From positions 1 to 5,952 of the forward strand of contig DBVS01000017.1 of assembly GCA_002308235.1 (NCBI GenBank): a DNA stretch of 5,952 nt. The letters are read 5' to 3'. Below the pieces are notes generated by a model. That model was given only the letters and a program-made list of their open reading frames with translations, had not been told where the DNA came from and did not search any database. The DNA comes from Lachnospiraceae bacterium UBA1258. Its GTDB lineage: Bacteria; Bacillota; Clostridia; Lachnospirales; Lachnospiraceae. Below are positions 1 to 4,816 of this stretch, piece by piece. How positions within the stretch are numbered: position 1 is the first letter of the stretch; each line of letters opens with the position of its first letter. The translations under genes and the position numbers were made by a program.

Positions 1-459
1 CAGTTAAGCCGTGAGGCCATGGGTTACACCAGAGAAAAGGCCGAATCCGAAATGGAATATGTTTCCGCGGAGCGCATCGAGAAGATCGAGAGCGAGAAAT
101 CTCTTCCCCATCCCGATGAGATCCTTGCCATGGCTAAATGCTATAAGAATCCCCGCCTATGCAACTACTTCTGTTCCCATGAATGTCCCATCGGGCAGAA
201 ATATGTGCCTGAGGTGGAGTTTAAGGATCTGTCCCAGATTACCCTTGAAACCCTTGCTTCTTTAAATACCCTTGAAAAAGCAAAAAACCGTTTCATCGAG
301 ATTACCGTGGATAATGTGATATCCGAGGACGAAGTGGCCGACTTCTTAAAGATCCAGGCCGAAATGAACAAAATCGCCGCAACCGTTCAGTCACTTAAGA
401 TGTGGATAGACCACACCGTGTCCACCGGTCGCGTCGATCTTGATACGAGCAATCAATAA
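1..459 (+). CDS. XRE-type helix-turn-helix regulator with Cys cluster, 5'-truncated
   Basis: The frame is open from base 1 (it begins QLSREAMGY), so the start lies upstream of the window; the ATG at 19 is probably internal. The first about 45 visible residues resemble the second half of an XRE/Cro-type HTH domain (LSREA, then VSAERIEKIE, then PHPDEILAMAKCY). A short cysteine-rich segment follows, with C41, C48, C52 and C56 counted from the ATG at 19 (CYKNPRLCNYFCSHECPIG). The rest, about 85 residues, is helical and looks coiled-coil-like (LASLNTLEKAKNRF, LKIQAEMNKIAATVQSL), perhaps for dimerisation. The likely role is a cytoplasmic DNA-binding regulator; its target is unknown. The CX3CX3C spacing suggests metal or Fe-S binding, which is inference only. 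The gene ends 3 bp from the stop of the convergent phosphatase gene, and its probable terminator lies inside that gene at 533-559. The HTH assignment rests on pattern recognition of half a domain. Confidence 0.75.
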   Translation, partial: QLSREAMGYTREKAESEMEYVSAERIEKIESEKSLPHPDEILAMAKCYKNPRLCNYFCSHECPIGQKYVPEVEFKDLSQITLETLASLNTLEKAKNRFIEITVDNVISEDEVADFLKIQAEMNKIAATVQSLKMWIDHTVSTGRVDLDTSNQ

Positions 460-462
460 TCC

Positions 463-1236
463 TTATTTACAATCGCGGATCTTAACGATGTTATCACCGT
501 ATTCCACGTGATTTCTCTTTAGAAAGTCTGTCAGGCCCGGAACATTTCCGGGCTTTTTTAATATCTCGGGAGCGTGAGCATCGCAGCCTATAACGAATTT
601 TGCGCCCATGTCGGAAGCAAGCTTAAAGAATCTGTCACAGGGATAGTGACGACCGTCCACGAAGCCGTAGATATTTACTTCAAGGGGGAGGTCTAAGTCC
701 TTTGAAGCCTTAACAAGCCTTGACATGTGCCGGTTGTAGATATCGTCGTTTCCCGTATAGTGTATGAGATCCGGGTGGGCAAGGTATGTGAAAAGTCCCG
801 TTTCCATACCCTTTATGGTAACGTCCACATAGGCCTTGAGCCTTTCTTCGTCATCTGTTTTGGCACCCACATAGAAACCGTCCACTTCATTGGGTGCGAA
901 ATGCTGTCCCTGGATCAGGTAATCTAAAGGAAATTTGCGGATCTCTTTCAAAAGAGGCTCGATAAACCTGTCCGAATATTCAACCTCATATCCGATAAGG
1001 ATCTCGATCCGGTCTTTATACTCTTCTCTGAGTTTAACAAGTGTGGAGGTATAATCCTCTATCTCGCTCATGTCCATTCTGATGCCGGACTTAAAGCCTT
1101 CGGGATAGGGCTGGGGCACATGATCCGAAAAGCCGAGGATCTTGAAGCCTTCTTTGATGGCGGCCTCTATGTACTCTCTCTCCGTTCCTTTGGCGTGCTT
1201 ACAGCGCACCGTATGTGTATGATAATTTGCCAACAT
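463..1236 (-). CDS. hisJ: PHP-domain histidinol-phosphatase (HisJ/HisK family)
   Basis: The gene encodes 257 residues, close to the usual length of HisJ-family histidinol-phosphatases, which remove phosphate from L-histidinol phosphate in the penultimate stage of histidine synthesis. The PHP metal-site motifs are all present in order: H6-T-H8 at the N-terminus, S-D38-H39, E84 in IGYEVEY, H112 in QGQHF, H154 in LAHPD, and D219-A-H221 in GCDAHAP. The protein is therefore probably an active cytoplasmic metallo-phosphatase. The start MLANYHTHT is the typical N-terminus for the family. The ribosome site is poor (GGCAGG, 8 nt upstream) and lies in the arm of a terminator-like hairpin. Its neighbours (Hpt, DUF1836, XRE) are not histidine genes, so histidinol phosphate is a family-based guess; related PHP phosphatases with other phosphoester substrates cannot be excluded. 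Its 3' end carries the terminator of the convergent gene; no clear terminator of its own is visible. Confidence 0.85.
   Translation of the reverse strand: MLANYHTHTVRCKHAKGTEREYIEAAIKEGFKILGFSDHVPQPYPEGFKSGIRMDMSEIEDYTSTLVKLREEYKDRIEILIGYEVEYSDRFIEPLLKEIRKFPLDYLIQGQHFAPNEVDGFYVGAKTDDEERLKAYVDVTIKGMETGLFTYLAHPDLIHYTGNDDIYNRHMSRLVKASKDLDLPLEVNIYGFVDGRHYPCDRFFKLASDMGAKFVIGCDAHAPEILKKPGNVPGLTDFLKRNHVEYGDNIVKIRDCK
533..559 (+). terminator. Intrinsic terminator for the XRE gene, embedded in hisJ
   Basis: An 8 bp perfect GC-rich stem (GCCCGGAA at 535-542, TTCCGGGC at 546-553) with a 3-nt loop is followed directly by six T (554-559). A G-T and an A-T pair at 534/554 and 533/555 can extend it. The T-run is only on the + side, so it serves + transcription coming from the XRE gene, whose stop is 74 bp upstream. 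On the minus strand the same bases encode KKPGNVPGL of the phosphatase. Confidence 0.75.
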
Positions 1237-1238
1237 AT

Positions 1239-1297
1239 AAAAAACCTGCCTTTATCGGATTTAACAGACAATATAGTAATCCGACCGCGGCAGGTTT
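1239..1297 (-). terminator. Terminator-like hairpin between Hpt gene and hisJ
   Basis: Read on the minus strand, the element has a 9 bp outer stem (AAACCTGCC at 1289-1297 with GGCAGGTTT at 1242-1250), a symmetric 4x4 internal loop, and a 6 bp inner stem (TCGGAT at 1279-1284 with ATCCGA at 1255-1260) closed by an 18-nt loop. It is followed by a run of six T (1239-1244). It fits a terminator for the DUF1836-Hpt transcript, whose last stop codon is 40 bp upstream. The 3' arm also contains the only ribosome-site candidate of hisJ and ends 5 nt before the hisJ ATG once the T-run is counted in. The large loop makes it a less than ideal terminator. Confidence 0.6.
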
Positions 1298-1301
1298 GCA
1301 A
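1273..1301 (-). promoter_or_regulatory. Candidate hisJ promoter inside the hairpin
   Basis: On the minus strand, TTGCAA (1296-1301) is separated by 17 nt from TACTAT (1273-1278). Each hexamer matches the sigma-A consensus at 4 of 6 positions. A start about 7 nt further on, near 1266, gives a leader of about 30 nt that lacks the 5' arm of the hairpin and so leaves the GGCAGG ribosome site unpaired. The match is modest; it rests mainly on spacing and position. Confidence 0.4.
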
Positions 1302-1337
1302 GCGTATGCACGCATATTTATTTATTTCTTTGTTATG

Positions 1338-1691
1338 TTAAAAAAGCATGGCAATGGTGTCGATGGTTTCTTTGTACTTTTGTAAAAGCCGGGGATGGCG
1401 CTCTTTAACGGCGTCAAGATTCCCTGCCTTTCCGTCAAGTTCGGAAGCCTTCGCAAGCTCCGAAAGCTCAATGGCACCTATCTGACGGGCAGCATTCTTC
1501 AGTCCGTGAGCCTCGATGGTGTAACGGTCGAAGTCTCCCTTTGCAAAAAGGTCCTCAAAAAGAACCACCTTTTCACGTCCCTCTTCAAGTGCGGTCTCGA
1601 GAACTTCCCTGTATATTTCCTCGTCATTAATGCAAAGCTCCATTGCTTCGCTTACATTAAAGCCGTAATTAGCGAGATCGTTTATCTGCAT
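1338..1691 (-). CDS. Stand-alone Hpt (histidine phosphotransfer) domain protein
   Basis: This 117-residue protein is the size of a single Hpt four-helix bundle. The phosphoacceptor motif is clear: H62 in YTIEAHGLKNAARQIGA, matching the family pattern AHxLKxxA, followed by the typical IGAxELSELAKxxE helix. Hpt proteins carry phosphate between receiver domains and kinases in cytoplasmic phosphorelays. No kinase or response regulator is in the window, so its partners must be encoded elsewhere. The ATG overlaps the end of the DUF1836 gene by 23 nt. A strong AGGAGG (1698-1703) lies 6 nt upstream, inside the last codons of that gene, so the two are very likely co-transcribed and translationally coupled. 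The hairpin at 1239-1297 is the probable end of the transcript. The fold call is confident; the signalling partner is unknown. Confidence 0.85.
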   Translation of the reverse strand: MQINDLANYGFNVSEAMELCINDEEIYREVLETALEEGREKVVLFEDLFAKGDFDRYTIEAHGLKNAARQIGAIELSELAKASELDGKAGNLDAVKERHPRLLQKYKETIDTIAMLF

Positions 1692-2364
1692 TATTCTCCT
1701 CCTTGACCTTGGCAGCCTGCTTTGCGACCGCTTTGTCAGTTTTGATTTCGTATTTGTTTTGAGTGCTCTCTCTGTGTTCTCTAATAGAGTCTACTATTTT
1801 CTCTATTAACAACTTCTTAACAAACACATCACAGCCCAGCATGCAAATGAAATCAAAAAGCTGCAGATAGTCTCTCATGTCGGCGGGGGCATCCTTGAAG
1901 GAACCGCGTGAAATATCATATTTATCGGTCACGTCCTTTAAGATCAGTTCCAGCTCGTCGCCCTTTTTGTCAAAGATCTCTTTGTAAATATTGCCCAATC
2001 CGTATTCGGAATTATTGTTGAAATAGCTTTCGGTTATGGGATCGAGCAGTTCCTTTATGTCATTTATCTGTAAAAAGCTCTTGAAATAGAAAATTATTAT
2101 AAGGACAAGGATATGCTCCTTGGTGTATTTTTTCTTGATCGGGGGCGGAATAACGTCGTTCTTGGCATAGTTGTTGATCATGGTCTTGGTCATGAGACGC
2201 TCGTCGGTTTTGGTGCGAACGCTTTTGTTAAGACGCTCATCAAGAAATGCCGTAACCTGATCCATGTACAGATCGATATCCGGAATGTCATTTAAATCGA
2301 TGTATTTCATGCGTTCAAAGCTGTCGGTTATGCTGCTTATGAGATTGTCCTTATCAATTGTCAT
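1669..2364 (-). CDS. DUF1836 domain protein, probable MerR-like DNA-binding regulator
   Basis: This 231-residue protein has the hallmark segments of DUF1836 in its first about 110 residues: DIPDIDLYMDQVTAFLDERL (27-45), then LMTKTMINNYAKNDVIPPPIKKKYTKEHI (58-85) and a hydrophobic helix LVLIIIFYFKSFLQINDIKELL (86-107). The KxMINNYxKxxxIPPPxKKxYxxxHI part reads like a MerR-type winged-helix recognition segment, so DNA binding is likely, though the family has no settled function that I know of. The middle region is helical, and the tail after about residue 200 is charged and Lys-rich (KTDKAVAKQAAKVKEENNADKRSR). The start is supported by GGAGG (2371-2375), 6 nt from the ATG. It is the first gene of a two-gene unit with the Hpt protein. 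A regulator of stress or development responding to a phosphorelay would be one reading; that is inference. Confidence 0.8.
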   Translation of the reverse strand: MTIDKDNLISSITDSFERMKYIDLNDIPDIDLYMDQVTAFLDERLNKSVRTKTDERLMTKTMINNYAKNDVIPPPIKKKYTKEHILVLIIIFYFKSFLQINDIKELLDPITESYFNNNSEYGLGNIYKEIFDKKGDELELILKDVTDKYDISRGSFKDAPADMRDYLQLFDFICMLGCDVFVKKLLIEKIVDSIREHRESTQNKYEIKTDKAVAKQAAKVKEENNADKRSR

Positions 2365-2395
2365 CAGTCGCCTCCGAATTGTGACGTTCCAAGTT

Positions 2396-2424
2396 ATTAT
2401 ATAGTATCAAAAACTACTACACAA
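2396..2424 (-). promoter_or_regulatory. Promoter of the DUF1836-Hpt operon
   Basis: On the minus strand, TTGTGT (2419-2424) and a perfect TATAAT (2396-2401) are separated by 17 nt. The expected start is near 2389, giving a leader of about 25 nt that contains the GGAGG site. An inverted repeat TAGTA-N8-TACTA (2402-2406 and 2415-2419) lies in the spacer and could be an operator. A second TATAAT-like box occurs further upstream on the same strand. Confidence 0.6.
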
Positions 2425-2450
2425 TAGATATTATAAAGAATTTTTACATA

Positions 2451-2479
2451 TTTACTTTAAAACTTTAATATGCTAAAAT
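2451..2479 (+). promoter_or_regulatory. Promoter of yerC
   Basis: TTTACT (2451-2456), a 17-nt spacer and TAAAAT (2474-2479) fit a sigma-A promoter. A TG placed one base ahead of the -10 box gives an extended -10. The start is expected near 2486, close to the AGGAGG at 2492, so the leader is short (about 20 nt). It diverges from the DUF1836 promoter, whose -35 box is about 26 bp away, so one bound regulator could affect both. Confidence 0.65.
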
Positions 2480-2491
2480 ACCTCTTGTAAC

Positions 2492-2497
2492 AGGAGG
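2492..2497 (+). promoter_or_regulatory. Ribosome site deciding the yerC start
   Basis: A perfect AGGAGG lies 7 nt before the ATG at 2505 and only 4 nt before an in-frame GTG at 2502. The normal spacing favours the ATG. Confidence 0.8.
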
Positions 2498-2504
2498 ACG
2501 GGTG

Positions 2505-2792
2505 ATGAACAAGAAGATTAAGACAGAGGCTGTCGACCATCTGTTTGATGCGGTTTTGTGCCTGAAGAATCGTGAAGAATGCTACAGTTTTTTTGAAGAT
2601 CTGTGCACCGTAAACGAATTACTTTCGCTTTCGCAGCGTTTTGAAGTTGCTTCAATGCTCCGCTCCGGCAAGACTTACATGGAAATCGCCGAAAAAACAG
2701 GTGCATCCACAGCAACCATCAGCAGAGTAAACCGTTCACTCAACTACGGAAACGATGGCTACGAACTCATTTTTGAACGTTTAGCCAAATAG
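2505..2792 (+). CDS. yerC: YerC/YecD family TrpR-like transcriptional regulator
   Basis: This 95-residue protein matches the TrpR-like YerC/YecD family in length and pattern: an N-terminal helical part (TEAVDHLFDAVLCLKNREECYSFFEDLCTVNELLSLSQRFEVASML, residues 7-52), then a helix-turn-helix TYMEIAEKTGASTATISRVNRSLNYG (57-82). The LCTxxELxxLxQRxxVAxxLxxGxTYxxIxxxTGxSxATISRVxRxLxYG layout is diagnostic for the TrpR superfamily. It is therefore a small cytoplasmic, probably dimeric DNA-binding protein. The family's ligand and regulon are not well established, and being TrpR-like does not by itself imply tryptophan sensing. It has its own promoter and a strong terminator, hence is monocistronic, and is divergent from the DUF1836-Hpt operon. 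A GTG one codon upstream would add a single residue. Confidence 0.9.
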   Translation: MNKKIKTEAVDHLFDAVLCLKNREECYSFFEDLCTVNELLSLSQRFEVASMLRSGKTYMEIAEKTGASTATISRVNRSLNYGNDGYELIFERLAK

Positions 2793-2803
2793 AAACGCAA
2801 ACA

Positions 2804-2840
2804 AAAACCCGCTTCATTCGAAGCGGGTTTTCTTTTTATT
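2804..2840 (+). terminator. Bidirectional terminator between yerC and bactofilin gene
   Basis: A perfect 12 bp stem (AAAACCCGCTTC at 2804-2815, GAAGCGGGTTTT at 2820-2831) with the 4-nt loop ATTC is followed by a T-rich tail to 2840. An A-rich left flank (2803-2807) gives a T-tract on the minus strand too. It can thus end both yerC (stop 12 bp upstream) and the convergent bactofilin transcript (stop at 2859). Confidence 0.93.
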
Positions 2841-2858
2841 CTTTGATGATTTTGAAGA

Positions 2859-3275
2859 TTATGCGGTAGCCTCCGCTTCCGCTTCGGCTTCGGGCTCTGC
2901 AGCCTTTTTCTCGTTCTTTGCTTCTTCTCTTCCGAGCATCTCGCAGGTGCCCTGGAAAATAGCGCTCTCATCTACGATAAGGCTCTTGGTGTGGATGTTT
3001 CCGTAAATTCTGCCGGTGGCATTTGCTTCGATCCTGTTTGAAGCATAAAAATCACCGTAAACCTCTCCGCCTACGAGAAGATTAACGGCTTCGATCTTTC
3101 CGTCAACCTTTCCACCCTTGCCTACGATCAAAGTTCCCTCGGAAAAAATGTTACCCTTCACGAAGCCTTCAACTCTGAGCGTTTCGTTTGTGCGAATCGT
3201 TCCTTCGAATTCAGTGCCGCGACCGATCACGCTGTTAACCTTGCTGGCATTGTAGTTCTCAGCTTTGCTACCCAT
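2859..3275 (-). CDS. Bactofilin (polymer-forming cytoskeletal protein)
   Basis: This 138-residue protein has the bactofilin (formerly DUF583) core at about residues 14-115: SVIGRGTEFEGTIRTNETLRVEGFVKGNI, then VGKGGKVDGKIEA, VGGEVYGDFYASNRIEANATGRIYGNIHTKSLIVDESAIFQG. The regularly spaced glycines and short beta strands are those of the right-handed beta-helix that assembles into nucleotide-free filaments at the inner membrane face. The C-terminal tail is low-complexity (KKAAEPEAEAEAEATA), as bactofilin tails often are. The start is set by AGGAGG (3282-3287), 6 nt before the ATG; a longer in-frame reading would run 45 nt into the upstream gene and begins with unrelated residues. It follows the degenerate LytM gene by 10 bp in the same operon. 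Bactofilins paired with M23 proteins localise or control wall remodelling and cell shape in other bacteria, so the same role is inferred here. Confidence 0.93.
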   Translation of the reverse strand: MGSKAENYNASKVNSVIGRGTEFEGTIRTNETLRVEGFVKGNIFSEGTLIVGKGGKVDGKIEAVNLLVGGEVYGDFYASNRIEANATGRIYGNIHTKSLIVDESAIFQGTCEMLGREEAKNEKKAAEPEAEAEAEATA

Positions 3276-3281
3276 TTGTCT

Positions 3282-3288
3282 CCTCCTA
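3282..3288 (-). promoter_or_regulatory. Ribosome site of bactofilin gene overlapping upstream stop codon
   Basis: On the minus strand the sequence TTAGGAGGAG contains both the TAG stop of the M23-like gene (3286-3288) and the AGGAGG of the bactofilin gene (3282-3287). A ribosome that terminates there sits on the next initiation site, which favours coupled synthesis of the two proteins and fixes the bactofilin start at 3275. Confidence 0.8.
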
Positions 3289-4083
3289 ACCGTTGATAGA
3301 CATGCTCTCCATGGGGTCAACGTAAACCCCGTCCAATGTAAGTTGATACTCTAAGAAATTGTTGGTTTCGCCACCTACAAAAATGATGGCACCCCTTATT
3401 ACAGAATCACCCTCGCTAACCTTGGGATCACCGCTGTTCTTATAAATACTGATGTAGCCGTTTCCGTGATCGATCTTGATACACTTGCCGTAGGTGCTGT
3501 CATCGCTTACGGAGATTACAGTCCCGTCCGCAACGGCCACTACATCTGAGATTTCGGACATTGCAAAGAAAACATAGGGTTCTTTCTCGACATCCTTCTC
3601 TTCTTCTTTTTTCTTCGATGCAAGGATCTTTTCGTAATATGCGGAAACTTCGTCAAGCTCTTCCTTGAAGAAATCCTCGGGCTCCACTATGTGTGCGGAT
3701 CCGGTAAGCGGAAAGCCTGTGGGAAGGTGTCTGAGTCTATCCTCTTCCGCGTTCTTTTCTTCTTCGATAAGGGCTCTGGCCACGGTTCCGTTCAAAACTT
3801 CATTTTCCGTGGAAAGCTCTGCTTTTTCCCGTCCGAGTCTTTCGATGGTGGTCTCCTGTTCGGCGATGATTCCTTTAAACACGCGAATCTTGGATTCCAT
3901 GCTGTCCAACTCGTAGAATTCGAATACCGTAAGCCCTACTCCCAAAAGGACCACTGTCAAAGCAAGAGACACCGTCAGCTTGAAGACGTTGAACCTTGAT
4001 CTGTAATATTTGGTCTTGTCGCAGGAATAGTCCGATGTTACGGCAATGGTATAAAATTTTTTAATCTTTCTTTTTTTTGCCAT
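3286..4083 (-). CDS. Membrane-anchored degenerate M23/LytM-like protein
   Basis: The protein has 265 residues from the ATG. It has a basic cytoplasmic N-terminus (MAKKRKIKKFY), one membrane helix at about 35-57 (KLTVSLALTVVLLGVGLTVFEFY), a coiled coil at about 60-115, a charged linker (KKKEEEKDVEKE, 157-168), and an extracellular LytM-like domain at about 180-260 (VVAVADGTVISVS, YGKCIKIDHGNGYISIYKN, VSEGDSVIRGAIIFVGG, LEYQLTLDGVYVDP). Catalytic M23 endopeptidases need an HxxxD and an HxH zinc motif. Here the first is replaced by residues around FAMSEISD, the YxH histidine is N216 and the HxH site reads FLEYQL, so it is predicted inactive. A scaffold or activator role, as for EnvC/NlpD-type LytM proteins, is inferred. 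The start is uncertain: no ribosome site precedes this ATG, and a TTG at 4107 would add 8 residues but has only GGCGGG almost touching it. Confidence 0.85.
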   Translation of the reverse strand: MAKKRKIKKFYTIAVTSDYSCDKTKYYRSRFNVFKLTVSLALTVVLLGVGLTVFEFYELDSMESKIRVFKGIIAEQETTIERLGREKAELSTENEVLNGTVARALIEEEKNAEEDRLRHLPTGFPLTGSAHIVEPEDFFKEELDEVSAYYEKILASKKKEEEKDVEKEPYVFFAMSEISDVVAVADGTVISVSDDSTYGKCIKIDHGNGYISIYKNSGDPKVSEGDSVIRGAIIFVGGETNNFLEYQLTLDGVYVDPMESMSING

Positions 4084-4134
4084 AATGAGATATTTTGCGG
4101 TTTTCAAACCCGCCGTTTGCCAAGTAACTTTCCT

Positions 4135-4163
4135 ATTCTAACAAATAAAAGAAAAAAATGCAA
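4135..4163 (-). promoter_or_regulatory. Promoter of the LytM-like/bactofilin operon
   Basis: On the minus strand, TTGCAT (4158-4163) and TAGAAT (4135-4140) are separated by 17 nt of T-rich sequence. The -35 box directly abuts the stop codon of niaR (4164-4166). The start would fall near 4128, about 45 nt ahead of the ATG at 4083. No terminator hairpin is visible after niaR, so readthrough from niaR may also feed this operon. Confidence 0.6.
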
Positions 4164-4664
4164 TTATTTACTCAAATAGCCCTTATCATTCAACGCTTTC
4201 TGCACGCGAAGAAGGATAATGTCGTTGTCGGCTTCGATGGTGTGGCAATGAACTCCGCCCGTTAATGCCTCAAGACTTAAGCCGGTCTCCGAAAGAGATT
4301 CGGCATAGGCTTTCGCTTCCGCGCGGTTTCTGATGGTAAGGGGGCACCTGATGGTACCGTAAACGGAATGCTCGATGGAAATATCAAGCACTCTGGCTCC
4401 CTCATCGATGATGGTACACATTTCGTCAAAGACATCCTCATTCCTGTGTTTGACCCTGACATTGGTGCTGTGTGCCGGATTCCCCAAAATATATCCCATA
4501 TAAGTAGCAATAATGTCCGTTCCCTGTGCACGAAGAAGCGCTATGTCTCCCACGATGATCTGACGGCTTACGCCAAAGCGTGCCGCCAGCTTCGAAGCGC
4601 TTATGGGGCCTGTGCTTTCCGTTATTGCTTCCAGTACTTTTTTTCGTCTTTCCTCGTTATCCAT
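4164..4664 (-). CDS. niaR: NiaR, niacin-responsive repressor of NAD biosynthesis genes
   Basis: This 166-residue protein has the usual NiaR (YrxA) length and two-domain layout. An N-terminal winged HTH (about residues 5-60: RKKVLEAITESTGPISASKLAARFGVSRQIIVGDIALLRAQG) is followed by a C-terminal 3H domain with its named histidines: H73 in RVKH, H99 in SIEHSVYG, and H139/H141 in GGVHCHTIEA. From recall of the Thermotoga structure, the metal is held by residues equivalent to H73, E81, H139 and H141. In Firmicutes NiaR binds nicotinic acid and represses niacin uptake and NAD synthesis genes. No such target is in this window, but a palindrome in its own promoter suggests autoregulation. The ATG has no ribosome site and lies 7 nt from a -10 box, so the message is probably leaderless. 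The family call is secure. Confidence 0.93.
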   Translation of the reverse strand: MDNEERRKKVLEAITESTGPISASKLAARFGVSRQIIVGDIALLRAQGTDIIATYMGYILGNPAHSTNVRVKHRNEDVFDEMCTIIDEGARVLDISIEHSVYGTIRCPLTIRNRAEAKAYAESLSETGLSLEALTGGVHCHTIEADNDIILLRVQKALNDKGYLSK

Positions 4665-4670
4665 GCAGTT

Positions 4671-4700
4671 AGTTTATTATCATATCGGGCCACTTGTCAA
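4671..4700 (-). promoter_or_regulatory. niaR promoter, predicted leaderless
   Basis: On the minus strand a perfect TTGACA (4695-4700) is followed after 18 nt by TAAACT (4671-4676; 4 of 6 consensus positions). Its expected start is at or next to the A of the niaR ATG (4664). An alternative TAATAA (4674-4679) at 15-nt spacing would give a leader of only a few bases. GATAAT (4676-4681) is too close to the -35 box. Confidence 0.55.
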
Positions 4701-4709
4701 GACAGGTGT
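4690..4709 (-). promoter_or_regulatory. Probable NiaR operator
   Basis: An imperfect 20-bp palindrome, ACACCTGTC-TT-GACAAGTGG on the minus strand, is centred on 4699/4700. Eight of nine base positions outside the centre pair as an inverted repeat if one G-T is allowed and the outermost pair is ignored. The core TGTC-N2-GACA resembles the NiaR site I recall for Firmicutes. It covers the -35 box of niaR, so bound repressor would block its own transcription. Confidence 0.6.
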
Positions 4710-4784
4710 TTTTTCTCCCTGAAATAATTGATGAAAAATAGTTGATTTTTTTTAAAAAAATAAGCATTTCCGCCAATTGATTAC

Positions 4785-4813
4785 TTTACTTTTCGCCTAC
4801 AATGTGTTAAAGT
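4785..4813 (+). promoter_or_regulatory. Promoter region of the cold-shock gene
   Basis: Two overlapping candidates exist. TTTACT (4785-4790) with a 17-nt spacer and TAAAGT (4808-4813) has good spacing. TACAAT (4798-4803) is the better -10 box, but its best -35, TTGATT (4777-4782), is only 15 nt away. Either gives a leader of about 40-50 nt. A-tracts and T-tracts at 4733-4761 lie just upstream and could act as an UP element. Confidence 0.5.
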
Positions 4814-4816
4814 TTT

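Noticed and set aside
1303..1316. Small palindromes around TATGCACGCATA after the Hpt stop codon
   Set aside because: Very short stem with a 2-nt centre and no T-run; no function could be supported beside the larger hairpin next to it.
1395..1706. Open + strand frame of about 100 codons opposite the Hpt gene
   Set aside because: It is the shadow of the Hpt and DUF1836 coding sequences, without a ribosome site or protein-family resemblance. The same holds for the other long antisense frames.
2862..2910. Short repeat of Glu-Ala codons at the bactofilin C-terminus as a variable repeat
   Set aside because: It is a degenerate low-complexity tail typical for bactofilins, not an exact tandem repeat.
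3276..3320. Longer bactofilin with 15 extra N-terminal residues
   Set aside because: The extension lies in the coding region of the upstream gene, looks unlike bactofilins, and the AGGAGG points to the ATG at 3275.
4084..4107. TTG start for the LytM-like protein
   Set aside because: The only ribosome-site-like bases (GGCGGG) are about one nucleotide from the TTG, too close to work. The ATG is preferred but this stays uncertain.
4691..4715. Hairpin CACTTG...CAGGTG followed by six T on the + strand, like an intrinsic terminator
   Set aside because: No + strand gene lies upstream, the stem has a G-T pair and is short, and the palindrome is better explained as the NiaR operator over the niaR promoter.
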